DNA of 64,000 nucleotides, taken from NCBI RefSeq assembly GCF_949987515.2, contig NC_082687.1, positions 114,557,838 through 114,621,837 of the forward strand, read 5' to 3'. This stretch comes from Delphinus delphis. Its lineage: Eukaryota > Chordata > Mammalia > Artiodactyla > Delphinidae. Below are positions 13,020-26,040 of the stretch, one piece after another. The notes beneath the pieces are model-generated. The model did not search any database and was not told where the DNA came from. It saw nothing but the letters and a program-made list of their open reading frames with translations. Position 1 is the stretch's first letter. Every line of letters starts with the position of its first letter. The translations under genes and the position numbers were made by a program.

Positions 13020-13450
13020 TTTTTAACATCTTAGGAAATGAGGTCTATGCCAGGGACACTGTTGTTCCCTAACCAAATCTCTGGCTGTGAGAATGGCTGC
13101 ACAGCTTATAACTGAATCTGTTTCTAGGAATCAGATGAAGGAAGCTGCCTCATCGATATTTTGGTCCTCTCGGAGGAGAACTGGCATTCAGTGTCTGATT
13201 GGAGTGGGAGAGTGTTGAAAGAAGTGAGCCTCTTGCTTCTAATTAATATACCCCTGGAAGGACCATCCCATATCCAGAGCTCTGAAAGAATTGTCTGAGG
13301 GCACACATGTGACCACTGTGTAGTTTGATTTCTCCCTCACGCACTCCTGCTTCCACAGGTGGTGTTCCACAGGACATGCGACAATTAAACCACCTGCATA
13401 TCAATCGCTTTCTCAGAGTCTGTTTTTGAGCAACCCAACTCAAATGGATA
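13020..13450 (+). repeat. Ancient LTR-like repeat
   Basis: A GC-balanced block ends in 'ctcagagtctgtttttgagc' followed by aacccaactcaa, the kind of tail found at the end of many old mammalian LTR or LINE repeats (compare 62250-62325). Minus-strand frames of 60 and 92 codons overlap it without family resemblance. Confidence 0.4.
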
Positions 13451-13614
13451 AGGATTCGATCCCTGAGAGACAACTTCATTAGTATGACTGTGTTCTGACA
13501 TTCCTTCAAACTCTTTGACATTTAACGCTGATGTCTAACTTTTCATGCAACAAATATTATGACTATGAGATACATCAGAAAGATATATCAGAAAGATGGA
13601 AGATGCTATCTTAG

Positions 13615-13800
13615 AGCAATGGTTCATAAATCTTATTTTTTTACCAGAATCCCCTGGAGAGCTTGCTAAAACTTGACATGTGGAACCTCACGCCCAGAAT
13701 TTCAGATTCAAATTGTCTGAGGTGGGAGCCAAATTTTGCATCTTTAACAAGTTCTCAGGTGATGCTGATGTTGCTGTTTTCAGGACCACGTTTTGAGAGA
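13615..13800 (+). mobile_element. MER5A-type hAT-Charlie fossil
   Basis: Near full-length non-autonomous DNA transposon: 'caatggttcataaa' start, then 'cccctggagagcttgctaaa', 'aacaagttctcaggtgatg', and an end 'ggaccacgttttgagag'. These blocks come in MER5A order. It is a non-coding ancient hAT relic. Confidence 0.85.
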
Positions 13801-15344
13801 GATGACCATTAGTGGCTTTCTTAAAAAAAAAAAAAAAGGAATGGTAAATATCAGGAAATTTAATGATGTCAAATGAGAATTTTCATGAAATAAGAAATTA
13901 TAAAAATTACAAAATATGGAGGACTGCTTTCTAATTAGATTTGCATATAAGTAGTTTCTTTTCTCACTATATAAAATGGCAAAGGAATCATACTGAAATC
14001 TGCTGTCAGAGGAATCCCTCACTATTTGTAAGAGCAGATAAAGAAAAAGTTACTAGTATGCTGTAAGGAATACTTCAACATAATTATCATGTAGAGATAG
14101 GGTTGCTGCTACATAATAGAGGCAGAGTCAACTAACCTATGAATGTTGGGTCCATATTTTCTTCAGGCAGAACCATTTATTTTAAGACTTGATGCACAAC
14201 ATAGCAGACAGATTAACATAAGAAATTGGATTACATACTTTAACTACATCAAAGAACACTATCGATGGGGAAACTGGTGAGAGTAATACCATTAATAAAC
14301 TCTACCTCACAAAACATTATATTGATCTTTCTGAAATAATACTTTCAAGGAAGAAAATACGACAAACCATGCCACAAATTACCACAGAAAATTGTGTAAT
14401 TCTTTATTAAAATATATTGAGATAGGCTTTTGCAAAATGTATGGAGAGCTGCCAAGAATAGGTTTTGAAACATGATTAATGGGTTCATGTACTATGAGAA
14501 AAGTTATATAAAACCATAATCATTCATTATTAAATACACATAATGCCAGACACTGCCTCAGGTATCATGGGTATACTGACAAATAAAGATGTGCATTATC
14601 TTCATAGAGCTTGCATTCCAGTGGGAGAAAAAAACAATTACATACATAAGCAGACATAAACAAACACATACATATGGTTAGTATTTGTAATTGATTTGAA
14701 GAAATTATTGTAAATCAAAAATCAAAACCTCATTTAAATACAAAATAAAATCAAAGGATAAAGCTACCTGCTGTTATAGGAATATGAGCTTAGCATAAGC
14801 AATATGACACATAGTGTATATTTAAAACATTGAGTGAAAGACAACATCAAAGACATAGGAAAAATAGTTATACAAAAATATTTTTAAATAATATTAAAAG
14901 AAATATCAAAGAACAACAACACAATAACATTTATGAATCTGAGAATGATTATGAAAGTTATGTAACAAAGTAGTGATGATATACATAATATACTCAAATA
15001 AAATGGTAAGATAAGGGTAATTTTTAAAATTGTAGGAGCAAAGAAGGAGCCATTTTAAAAAGCCCATGAACCCTCATAAAATGTTTTATAAGCAATTTTT
15101 AAATTTTATTATAGATTATAGATTCTCAAGATGTGTTACCAAGGTTTTATTTTTTTAATTAAAATTTTAAAAATTAAATACAACATAGTATTTTAGTAAA
15201 ACTATCTGAAACAGTCAAAATATGGAAGTGTATTAGTAAGTATATATTTTATTAGAACTGGAGAAGTAATTAAAAATATGGTGGGAAATCAAAAGGAAGG
15301 TTGAAAAAGATATTCTGAAAACTATGGTGATTATTTTGTCCACT
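13801..15344. other. AT-rich unique sequence upstream of the retroinsert
   Basis: No gene. It holds the 73-bp segment 14058-14130 that recurs in the retroinsert. A repeat-like stretch at 14530-14680 ('catagagcttgcattccag') resembles the family at 42.5 and 53 kb. An A14 run lies near 13820. Confidence 0.4.
14058..14130 (+). repeat. 73-bp direct repeat, upstream copy
   Basis: Identical base for base to 16065-16137. Its AT-rich context matches its surroundings here, so this is likely the source copy. Confidence 0.9.
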
Positions 15345-15359
15345 AAGAAAGCCTCCAGG
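15345..15359 (+). repeat. Target-site duplication, left copy
   Basis: aagaaagcctccagg, repeated exactly at 17326-17340 at the other edge of the GC-rich insert. Confidence 0.85.
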
Positions 15360-15870
15360 GGTGGCACCTGGCCCCGGCTCCGCGCAGGGCTGTGGCAGGA
15401 GGGCGACCTGGGGGCGGCGGCCCGGCTCGGGCCGGGGTCGGGGGTCCTCCCAGGCCCGCTTGGGGCGGAGGAGATGGGGGCTGCGCCCCAGCCACCTCCC
15501 GAATCCGCCTCTCCTTCCCTTGCACCGCAAGTGGCCTTTGCCGCCACTTCCTGCCTTTAGGGCCTCCAGCCGAGGAGGGTCCAATTCCTCAGGCCCTTAG
15601 TCGCCGCTGTGGTCAGGGTGAGGCTGTGAATGTTGCACAAACTTCTCAGCGCCTCAGGAGCTTGGCCGTGGACGCCCAGGGGGCCGCCGTTCGGAAGTTG
15701 CGCGGTCTGCTGCGTGTTGGGTTTGCTGCCGTCCTGGTGCAGAGCGCAAAGCTGCCCCCCACACCCGACCCCGCCCAGCTCCCTTAAGCGAGGGGCTGGC
15801 GCCTGGGCGGCTTCTCCCGGGGCGTGCCCGGACCTGCCCGTGCGCGTCATCTCGCCCCCGTAGGTCTAGG
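15360..15870. promoter_or_regulatory. CpG-island-like sequence
   Basis: Dense CpG and G/C runs (for example 'gggggcggcggcccggctcg' near 15410) contrast with the AT-rich surroundings. A donor-like GTGAGG lies at 15618-15623. This resembles a housekeeping promoter/first-exon region carried in with the retroinsert. Overlapping frames of 60-131 codons are GC-driven. Promoter activity is not shown by sequence. Confidence 0.55.
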
Positions 15871-16064
15871 AGGTCGTGCCCGTGGTGGGTTCAGACGCTG
15901 ATTTCGAGACAGCTGCGCCCAGGCTGCCCGTGGGAGCAGCGTCCGTCCTGTGCTCGTTTTCGGGTGAATTCTGGAAACGTTGGAACTTTGATGTTGCTTT
16001 CAGCTCTTCGTCTGGGTCCTCTGGCCGCGTTTCGCAGAAACCCAGCAGGATGGCCGCAAACAAA

Positions 16065-16465
<401 letters not shown>

Positions 16466-16605
16466 TAAATTTGCCAGTAGTTCCCAAACCGCCCGTACTG
16501 GGAACGTCACCCGAAGAAACCTTGCTAAACCGTCATAAAAGAGAAACTCGGACCAGCTGTGCTAGAGGAAGGACTGAATTCTTTTTAAATTCTCTATAGG
16601 CAACG

Positions 16606-16683
16606 TTGGCTTGGCCAAAAAGTGCGTTGGGTTTTTCCACACCATCTTTCAGTGGCCCGGAACGAACTTTTTGGCCAACCCAG
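16606..16683. mobile_element. Mariner-type MITE
   Basis: About 78 bp with imperfect terminal inverted repeats: left 'ttggcttggccaaaaag', right 'ctttttggccaacccag'. This matches the short mariner-derived elements of cetartiodactyl genomes. It is non-coding and lies in the intron-like part of the retroinsert. The flanks are not a clean TA, so the ends have decayed. Confidence 0.85.
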
Positions 16684-17325
16684 TGCTTCAGGATCCCTGG
16701 CATCTGACAAGATAGTTCAAACGCATACAGCCAACAGAGTAGGACGGTATTGCAGAGGTTTGTCAGCAGTTAATGAGCAAGACTGTTATTCTGTTGGATT
16801 TGGGGTGCGAGTGGTATTTGTAGTATTGCCGTGGAACAAATCCCCACACGGACATCCGTCACCTCCAGTTTCCAGGGGTCTGGCCCGACTGAGCGTGGTG
16901 TTGCCCAGGCTCTCAGGCTGTGGGGAGGGTGCCCGGCCTCCTGCGAGCCTGCGGGCTGCTGGCGGGTGCAGGACAGGGCCCCGGCTGCTGGAGGTCGCCC
17001 CCAGTTCTCCGCCGCATGGTCATTTCTGTAGACAGCTCTTCCCATGGCCGCTTGCTTCTCCCCGGCCAGCAGGGAAGTGTCTGGTAGCTAAGACGGATCC
17101 TTCCACACAAAAACGTGGTCACGGGGTCGCGTCATCATGCTGCCCGTACGCTGTTGGTTGCAAGCCAGCCTCAGGGCCTTGTGCACTCAAGCGGAGAATG
17201 CCGTACAAGGGCGTGACCCATCGAGGGGCCCCGGAGGGTTGAGTTGTGTATTTTAAAAACTGTGTAATGAATTATAATTTCTTTTCTCCTTCTATAATCA
17301 TTTTTGTATTTAGAAAAAAAAAAGA

Positions 17326-17340
17326 AAGAAAGCCTCCAGG
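17326..17340 (+). repeat. Target-site duplication, right copy
   Basis: Exact copy of 15345-15359, immediately after the A-rich tail. Confidence 0.85.
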
Positions 17341-17720
17341 TAAAATCTGTATGAATTTATTTTTAAAGGTTATAGCAGTTGGGAATAGATTTCAGGGGAT
17401 GAGTGGAAGCTTAATTGGAGCTTCTTAATATTTTGTTGTATTAAAGTGAAAAATATAAATTTAATCATATATTTAGTTTTCTCTACTAATAAAGATTACA
17501 TTTAACAATATATATGCCAATTAAATTGTGAATAAATACTGTTATGTAGGAGAGAAATTTGAAATAGTATATTAATTCTATTATTTAAAAGTTCTATTTA
17601 AGTTTGTGTGGATGATTAAGAATATTTGTTGCATATACGTGAACTTAGTCACACAAATGTTTATTTAATCTTGATTTAAATTATTATTTTCTTAATAAGT
17701 TATTTTATAATGAATATTCC
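17341..17720. other. AT-rich unique sequence
   Basis: Nothing supported. Confidence 0.35.
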
Positions 17721-17725
17721 CTCTA

Positions 17726-17940
17726 GCTAGTGGGAAGCAGCAGCATAACACAGGGAGATCAGCTCGGTGCTTTGTGACCACCTAGAGGGGTGGGATAGGG
17801 AGGGTGGGAGGGAGACGCAAGAGGGAGGGGATATGGGGATATATGTATAGCTGATTCACCTTGTTATACAGCAGAAACTAACACATCCTTAAAAGCAATT
17901 ATACTCCAATGAAGATGTTAAAAAATAATAATAAAATAAA
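17726..17940 (+). mobile_element. Truncated cetartiodactyl LINE-1 3' end
   Basis: Only the 3' UTR is present: 'gatcagctcggtgctttgtg', a G-rich 'gggagggtgggagggagacg' tract, and 'gctgattcaccttgttatac', then 'ccaatgaagatgttaaaaaa' with an A-rich tail. This is the typical dead-on-arrival LINE-1 tail of whales and artiodactyls. Confidence 0.88.
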
Positions 17941-18318
17941 ACCCAGGCATGTGTTATACATGGATTTTTTTAAAGTCCAAAATGAAAATTCTCTGTCTTT
18001 TAAATGGAATGCTCTGTTAATTTGTCTGTCATAATTATTGATATATGTGCTTTTTAACCACCTTTTGACTTATTTTCTATTTATCTATAATTAGGTTCTT
18101 TTTTTCTTTACTTACCTATGTTATTGCTGCAAATTTGATTTTAATTTGTTTTCTCTCTGCCTTTGCTATACTAGTTTGAGAGCTATATTTAATCTTATTA
18201 TTATTTTAGTGGATATACTTCAACTTCTAATATTAATAACTAATTTAATAAGCATAAAGTTATTATCTTAACTGTAGTCTCACCAAAATATTTTTTAAAA
18301 ACCTTAATCATTTACCAC

Positions 18319-18556
18319 AAAATTACTACTGTTGGGCTTCCCTGGTGGCGCAGTGGTTGAGAGTCCGCCTGCCGATGCAGGGGACACGGGTTCGTCCCCA
18401 CGGGAAGATCCCACGTGCCGCGGAGCGGCTGGGCCCGTGAGCTATGGCCGCTGAGCCTGCGCGTCCGGAACCTGTGCTCCGCAACGGGAGAGGCCATGAC
18501 AGTGAGAGGCCTGCGTACCACACACACATACACATACACAAAAATTACTACTGTTG
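18319..18556 (+). mobile_element. CHR-2-type SINE with 16-bp target-site duplication
   Basis: The body at 18335-18540 begins gggcttccctggtggcgc. The tRNA-like A box (tggcgcagtgg, 18346-18356) and B box (ggttcgtcccc, 18389-18399) of a pol III promoter are visible. The tail is an unusual CA-rich 'accacacacacatacacata'. A perfect duplication, aaaattactactgttg, lies at 18319-18334 and 18541-18556. A young insertion. Confidence 0.95.
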
Positions 18557-18839
18557 TCTATTATTTTACTTTTGCCTATTTTTAATTTTCCCAGCTAACA
18601 TCCTCATCATAAATAAACACTAACATCAACATTTCACACAAAATGTTTAGATATTTTTCTAAATATCTTGTTTCAAAAAGTATCTTCAGGGTTCTTTACA
18701 TCAAATTGTTTTTCTCATGGGATTAAATGTTTTTCTTCCTGAATTAATTATTATTTGTTGAATGCATGTTGGTGGTGGTATTTTTTTTTATTTTTTTATT
18801 TGTTGCTTATATGAAAATGTTTTTAACTTGTCCCTTCTC

Positions 18840-19350
18840 CTGAAAGTTAATAGGCAGAATAATGCCCTTTCCCTGAAACATCTGAGTATCTTAGATTACA
18901 TGACAAAGAGGAGTTAAGTTTGCCGGTGAAATGAATCTTGCTAAACACCTGACCTTAATGTAGGGAGAGTAGCCTGCATTTTCCAGGTGGGCCCAATGTA
19001 GTCGCAAGAGTCTTTATAAGAGAAAGACGGAGGCAGAAGAGAAGAATCAGGGAATTATTAAGATGGAAGCCGAGTTGGAGAGATACCATGTTGCTGGCTT
19101 TGAAGGTGAGGGAAAGAGGCGGTGAGCTAAGGAACACAAGTGGCCTCTAGTAGAAGTTGGAAAAGGTAATGCAACAGATTCTCTCCTAGAGTCTACAGAA
19201 AGAGGTGCACCCCTGTTGAAACCTGAATTTTAGCTCAATGAAACCCATGTTGCACTTGTGAACAGCAGAACTGTAGGCTAATTAATTTGTATCGTTTAAG
19301 CCACTGAGTTTGTGGTAACTTGTCACAGCAACAGTAGAAAACCAGTACAG
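18840..19350 (+). mobile_element. MaLR-type LTR (MLT1-like)
   Basis: Blocks in the expected order: 'taggcagaataatgcccttt', 'gtgggcccaatgtagtcgc', 'gtctttataagagaaag', 'ttgctggctttgaaggtg', 'tttaagccactgagtttgtg' and 'ggtaacttgtcacagcaac'. This is an old ERVL-MaLR LTR; the exact subfamily is not assigned. Confidence 0.75.
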
Positions 19351-21890
19351 ATATTTTGGCTTTGTACAAAACTTTAACTTGATAGTTTCTCTCTGTTCTC
19401 TGAATATAATTTTCTCTTCTTTGAATTTTTTTCTCTTTGATGGTAAGTATTCTACTGTCTGTTCATATCAAAAGTGTTTTTGCTCTAGCTTATTTTAAGA
19501 TTTTCATTTTGTCTTTCTACTATTCTACATGTTTTGCTACAATTTTCACATTTTTCAGCTGTGCTCTTCTAAAATCTCTCTTTGGTTCATTTGTTTCATT
19601 CATTCTAAAGAAAATGTTTAACCACTAACTCTCAAATAGTTCCTCTAACTCTATTTTCTATATATGTTTTTCTAGGACCCCATTTAGACATTTGTTAGAC
19701 CTTTGAATCCTGTCCTCCACTTCACTTTTCCCTATTTTCATATATTTTTTAAAAAATTTCTGTAGTACATTCTGCTTTATTTCTTCACGTCCAATGCAAA
19801 TTCATTAATTCTCTTGAAAGCTTCTATTTCATAGACTATAATTTGTAGAAAACTTGTGGTGGAGTATTTTGATACATCTTTACTTTAGAGAAGTATTTGT
19901 CTCCAGTATCTCACAGGAGCCTAGGAGTGATGGCAACCTGATAGGCCTCCAGGTGCTTTTAATTTTCCCTGGCTTAATTGGGACAAATGCAGTGCAGCTT
20001 CCCAGCCCAGCCTGGCAGTGTACACTTTGTTGTCTCAGAAAACTTCCATTCTTACTGAGTTTTGTAGATCTCAGATTTCCTTTCCATTTTTATTTTAGGG
20101 TCTATGGGTGATTGAAACAGACATAGAACCAAATCCAGCCCTCAAGAATCTTCCAAGGTCTGTAAGTGAAATTTATATTATAAGCTTTATGTGAGTGTGT
20201 TTTAAGCAAATGTGGTGTTACATGAGAGGCAATAAAGTATTGTGAACATTGTGGAAGAACATCCTTGAGATTTAAAAAATTCTAAATGTCCAGTTTAGTC
20301 AACATTTTCTAATTTAACTTCATGAGTATTCAGGAGTGATGTACATACCAATCTTATTTAAAAGAGGAAAGTAAAATGAGAAAATATATAATACCAAGGG
20401 GACTTAATCATTATTGTAAAATATTGCATCTTCTGTTCAACATAAAATTGCCACTACGTAATACATGTGTGGCAGAACATGAATACTTCCGTCATTTTAA
20501 ATATGGTTAATGTGGAAACCTTAACTTTGTGTTTGCTTACTTTTTGTTGATTCCTTGGATGGGAGAAAAATAAACATTGGTCTTTCATCTTGCCTGTTGG
20601 CATATTGGAACTTGTGAGCCTTTTCTGTCTTTAAGAAAAGGGGACATCTTAAATTATCTTGACTCAAGGTATGGTGTGAAATAAAAGCAGGATTTCATTC
20701 TCCATGGTGAGAAGATAAAGAGGGTGTTGGAAGAAAAATATGGGAGCTAACCAGGGCCCACGCCTGGCAGCTGATTCAGGAGAAGTGAGTCAATAAAAGA
20801 GTGAGTAAACCAGGAAAATGATCAGAGAGCATGAGGAGTTGAATCCTCTTCCAAAGACCAATAAGACTGCATTTAAATGAGAGAACCCCATTTCCTCCAA
20901 CTGGCATAAAAAAGGCCTTGTGACTCTCTGCATCAGTGTGCTACTCATTAGTCACCCACCATGTCACATCATTTACTGTGAACTCCATTTTATTATCTCA
21001 TTTGAAGAGTTAGAACCCTGGTTAGATATGGGGACATTTATGAGAAAATAAGTATTTTTAAAGTATTACTTGTTTTATGCTAATTAAGGGGAAAATTCAA
21101 TAATGGAATTAGACAAGAATCGAGTATTGGTAAGAGCTCTTTTTTTTTTTTTTTTTTTGCTATCAGTACCTGTTCTATATTGGCAAGAACTGCATTTGTT
21201 CTGCCAATGAAAAAAACTAATCAGTCAATTTAAGAAAGAAACGGAAAACTTGGTTAGAATAAAATTGAGGATTATAACCCAGGAACAGCCTCTTAGAAAG
21301 CTCTGAGAACTGTTTTTCTCATTAGAGATCAAAACACAGTTGCACAGGTTTTTGAGACAGAGGGCTGTACATTACATGATGAAGATAGTTTGCACAGTCC
21401 AGATCTGCAAGTACAAAGTGGTGGGTCATTGTGACCCCTTACGAGATCAAGAAGGAGTATTATCTTTTAAAAAGTTATCTTGTTGTTGCTAGGAGAATGT
21501 TGCTTTTTATGGTTGAGTAGGTATTTCTGCTGATAGGGAGGTTTGGCTGATGTATAATGCAGATATACAATGCACAGTCTGGGGGGGAAGGGAGGCTAAA
21601 GGGCAGAGAAAATTTGAAAATCCTTTTATGTTTAAATTTTTCATGTCTTGCTATAGAATGTGAATTTTTGCTTCACAGTTCCATATGGTAATTATGGGAG
21701 ACATTTGCATGTGTTTCTTTTGATTCAGTAAGTTGATTCATATAAATAATATCTTGCATATAGTAAACACTCAATAAATTTTAGTGTTGTATTATTAGAG
21801 TCACATACCAGTGGTCTCAAATTTTGGCTTGTATACTTATTTTTTCAGGAATAAATATAAATCTTTTATAGACCTATCTATCAAAGAAAT
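19351..21890. other. Unassigned AT-rich sequence
   Basis: No gene or nameable repeat. A T18 run lies near 21141-21158. Frames up to 85 codons here have no family features. Confidence 0.3.
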
Positions 21891-21892
21891 AT

Positions 21893-22468
21893 TGTACTGG
21901 ACAGAGTTAAGCAGGCAAGGAAAGCTTTATTCAAGACTATTACAGTAGGGAAGAGAGAGTGGACTCAGCTCTGCTGAAACAAAAGCTGGGGTTTTTAAGA
22001 GCTGTGGTGAGCTAGTGAAAAAACACTGGGAGGTGTTAGGAGAGAGCTTGGTCAATATGATTAGGCCATTTGTGTTTGCTAATTGTCACTTTTTGAAGTT
22101 AGTGCCCTTATTGCCCAGTCTCTGTGGGATTACATTTCAAGGGGATGGTCTCCAGGTCCATGAGAAAGATATTCCCTGAATTGCAAAAACTGGCAAAGGC
22201 TGGGAGAAGATTTACACCTCAAAGGAACAGAAGAAATAATTTAAAAGTTTTCTAAAGCAAATGCTTTGAGAAAAGAGAGGTGAGGAAGTTACAGTTGGGA
22301 AGAAGACAGTCCAAAATTTACTAAAACTGAAACAGTAAGGCCGTCTGTCTGGGCAGCCCATATGTACAAAATGGCAGGGGACAAAAGCAGTTTCTTCTGA
22401 ATTATCTTGAAAATAACGACTTGTCCTTATACTAACTGGGATTGAAATATAGAATACCTTTGTGAACA
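21893..22468 (-). mobile_element. ERV LTR-like block
   Basis: On the minus strand it contains an AATAAAG poly(A) signal (plus-strand 'gctttattcaag' near 21925) about 35 nt from a possible CA end. This is the arrangement of an LTR R/U5. The body is more balanced in composition than its flanks. I could not find a convincing target-site duplication, so the ends are estimates. Confidence 0.5.
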
Positions 22469-22469
22469 T

Positions 22470-23384
22470 AACTGAATAATTTTAAAAGTTGAAAAATATC
22501 ATTTACTCTAGATAAAAGCAAAGTAATACTAAAAAAAAGTTTGCCAAGTGAAAAGGTCTTTTGGAAATGTAAGCATATTGTTTATCTGGGCTTATTTTAA
22601 AACTACTCAAAAAGTAAAAAGCATAATTCTTTTATATCCCATTATTCTTATTATTGAGTAAGAAATGTTACTGATAAGAGAGATATGGTTCAGAAGCAGG
22701 GCAAAGTAAATAGAGGAAATATCAAAGTTAAAGCAAGGATTTCTGTGAACCCTGGTGAGCAGATAAATTATGCCTTTGTAGCATATTCTATATTCATCTA
22801 ATGGGCAAAGCTTAATGTAATGGTTGCTTAATGTTTATCTAGATATAATGTTTATCTAGATAGAGCAATGTGAAGATACTGCAGTAATGAGCTATTTTAA
22901 AGATTTTTAGTGATAATCTAAGGAACTATGCTGATATCTTTTAATAGATTTAAAATGATTAAATGGAAAGTAATACCACATTAAAAGTGAGCTGGAAATC
23001 CATGAGGCATATCCTCAGAACAATCATTAAGCAAGGTTTTTTCAATAGCAGATGACTGAATGTCAAAGTAAAAGGCCAAACTATGCTAGAATTTAAAATT
23101 AAATTTACAGCTTTCACTGGAAAACATATATATTGATGTCAGGAAGTTAAAAACAATTCCAAGTGTAATCAGAAAGGTCTGCAAATGAATCATTTAGTAG
23201 AGGGATCATTGTCTAAATAATAATGGCTTAACATATGATAAATATTATGTACTTGTGCTTTTTCTTAGGTGAAAGAGATCGAAAAATAGTTTTAAATATA
23301 TAAAAATAATATAGTAACATCAAATATTTTCAGTTTTAATCTTTTATATTTGTTACTATATTTAATGCACATTTGAGTGAAATT
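22470..23384. other. Unassigned AT-rich sequence
   Basis: A small direct repeat 'atgtttatctagata' occurs twice near 22830-22862. Otherwise nothing is supported. Confidence 0.35.
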
Positions 23385-23594
23385 AGATTTTTTTTTTTAA
23401 GATGGTATTTTTTTTTGCGGGCCTCTCACTGTTGTGTCCTCTCCCATTGCGGAGCACAGGCTCAGCAGCCATGACTCACGGGCCTAGCCGTTCCGCGGCA
23501 TGTGGGATCTTCCCGGCCGGGGGCACGAACCCGTGACCCCTGCCTCGGCAGGCGGACTCTTAACCACTGCGCCAGCAGGGAAGCCCAGATTTTT
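23385..23594 (-). mobile_element. CHR-2-type SINE
   Basis: Inverted SINE with body 23393-23586, ending gcagggaagccc. Flanked by an 8-bp duplication agattttt (23385-23392 and 23587-23594). An internal deletion removes part of the 'gacgcgcaggctcagc' region present in the other copies. Confidence 0.9.
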
Positions 23595-25014
23595 CATTTT
23601 GTAATATTACACCTAAAACTGGAATAAATCTATTGTCTATAATAAATCAGTAACAAATATCAAATAATAATAAATCAAAATGTATCTCATGCCTGGGTTG
23701 GAATAGAGAGTCTGTTTAGTATTCCTCATGAAATCATTTTGCACGCCAATAAAGCACTTGATGTCGCCCCCTGAAATATTCCCCAAATCCCATTTTGTAA
23801 CCAGTATTATTAAAGATGGTATTATATATAAACCCACCAGCTGGAATAAGAATGTGTCACAGATATTTTCTGAGCAATTAATTACAGCCGTGTTTGTTTT
23901 AAGACAAATTTATTTTTCTAAAGTAACTTTTAAGTAAGTAGAAATAATTGGGAATAAAATTAATATCTCCACTAATGGATTCTCATGTGGAAAATTCTTC
24001 ATATGGAATATGAGAACACTTAGCAGAGATTACATGATAGGTAAGTTAAAGCTGGTCTCCCTCTGGTACAAAAAGAATATAGTTTTTAAAAGGAAGACTC
24101 AAACACCCTATCATTATGATAAATATAGTCTTGACCATCACTGTGCAAATGATATGTTTAAAAAGGACAATTACTCTTTTCTGGTCTATTTCAAAACTAC
24201 CACTTTGAGGGCTAGAAGGATTACATTTGAGCACTATTCTTCATCCTTCTCATATTCTTCCTCCATGAGCATGCATAATAACTATACTTCTTCAATCTTT
24301 TGAAAATATTCATTGCCATGCATGTATTTCATATGCAGAACAATATAACCTCAATTGATCAGTTATTTTTGACATAGATATTATACTCTATGCTTGATGA
24401 AAAGAAATAGAGAGTTGAAAATTTTATCCAGTTAACATTATTTCTGAAAGTAACTATTCCTGAGTGATTATGACTCTTCAAAGGTGTTAAAGAACAGTAA
24501 AATGAACAATTTTAAACAAAAACAGTTCATACACTGGGAATAATAATCCTCACTGGAAAGAAGGAAGGAGTAATTTTCATAGTGAGTTATCTGACAAATC
24601 AAAACACTATTCTTAGTATTTAATAGGTTTCTTTCACAAAATATTTTTCATTATAGAACATATTTTACATTAGACTGTGTATATTCCAATAGAATACTCT
24701 GTCTGTCTTAATGGATAATATAGTTATTAAAATATTGAGGTAAAATATTGTTATGAAAATTAATCATCATAGTAATGTCAACTACTTACACAGTGCTTTA
24801 ATTATTTTAAAATAATACATATACATGTTATTTAAATTTAATTTCAAAATAGCCACTGGAAAATTACATATACAAATATACACAGGAATAAAATTTTACA
24901 TACATGTATAATTACTTTCACGTCATAGATATTGTTCGGTTTTGGCAAGTGTAGTGTCTTTCTCCTATTCTTTGGTTCAGCTGACTAAATTCCCTTTTCT
25001 CTCCTCCCTAGTAA
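23595..25014. other. Unassigned AT-rich sequence
   Basis: A 97-codon frame at 24010-24303 has no recognisable domain or composition suggesting a gene. Nothing else seen. Confidence 0.3.
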
Positions 25015-26040
25015 TTTTTTTAATTAAACAGTTTATTTTTAAGATATGATTGACATGTAACATTGCATAAGTTTAAGGTATACAACACAATGATTTGGAC
25101 ATTTGTGTTGCAATATAACTGCCACTGTAGCATTAGCTAACACTTCTATCATATAACATAATTATCATCTCTTCTAGTGATGGGACCATTTGAGATCTAG
25201 TCTCCTAGCAAGTTTAATGTTTATAATAGAGTTTTGTTGTCTGTAGTAACTGTATTGTGTGTTAGATCTCTAGGACTGATTTACCTGGTAGTTGCTACTC
25301 TGTACCCTTAAACATCTCTTCCATTCCCCCACTTACCCAGGCCCTGATAATCACCATTTCACTCAATGTTTTTCAAGTTCATCTCTTAAAATATTCCATA
25401 TATAAGAGATCATACAGTATTTGTCTTTCTCTGACTTATCTCACTTAGGCCAATGCCATCAGTGTCCATTTGTTGTCACAAATAGCAGAATCTCCGTTTT
25501 TCTCACGGCTGAATAGTATTTCATTATATAAAATCACATCATCTTTATCCATTCATCCATTGATGAACACAGGTTGTTTACTTATCTTGGCTACTGTGAA
25601 TAATACTACAATAAACATGAGATGTATATATCTTTTCAATAACCTGTGTTTATTTCCTTTAGATATATTATACCCAGAAGGGGAGGTTGTTGAATCATAT
25701 AGTAGTTCTATTTTAAATTTTTTTGAGGAACTTCACTTCTCCATAGTGGCTGAACCAGTTTACAATCTTAAGAACAGTGCAAAAGGGTACCCTTTTCTTC
25801 ACTACCTTGCCAACACTTGCTATGTCTTGTCTTCTTGATGATAACGACTCTTACAGGTATAAAGTGATATCTCATTGTGGTTTTAATCTTTACTTCCCTG
25901 ATGATTAGTGATGTTGAGTATCTTCTTATGTACCCACTGGCCATCTGTATATCTTCCTTAGAAAAATGTCTATTTAGTTCCTCTGCCAATTTTTTAATGG
26001 GGTTGTTTGTTTTTGTTGTTACTGAGTTGCATGGTTTTTT
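25015..26040 (-). repeat. LINE-1 (intermediate age) 3' UTR and ORF2 C-terminus
   Basis: Antisense LINE-1. The 3' UTR ('taaggtatacaacacaatga') is followed by the ORF2 end ('ggctgaatagtatttcatta' and 'gtggctgaaccagtttac'). It parallels the same parts of the element at 55.4-56 kb but is more diverged. The 122-codon plus-strand frame at 25470-25838 is only the complement of ORF2. Confidence 0.88.

Noticed and set aside
15392..15787. 131-codon Gly/Pro/Arg-rich frame
   Set aside because: Composition simply reflects CpG-island sequence, and overlapping frames on both strands are equally open.
16622..17242. 206-codon open frame, the longest outside LINE-1
   Set aside because: It begins inside the MITE and lies in GC-rich intron-like DNA where stops are rare. 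No domain, signal or family resemblance.
25470..25838. 122-codon plus-strand frame
   Set aside because: It is the complement of a LINE-1 ORF2 C-terminus.
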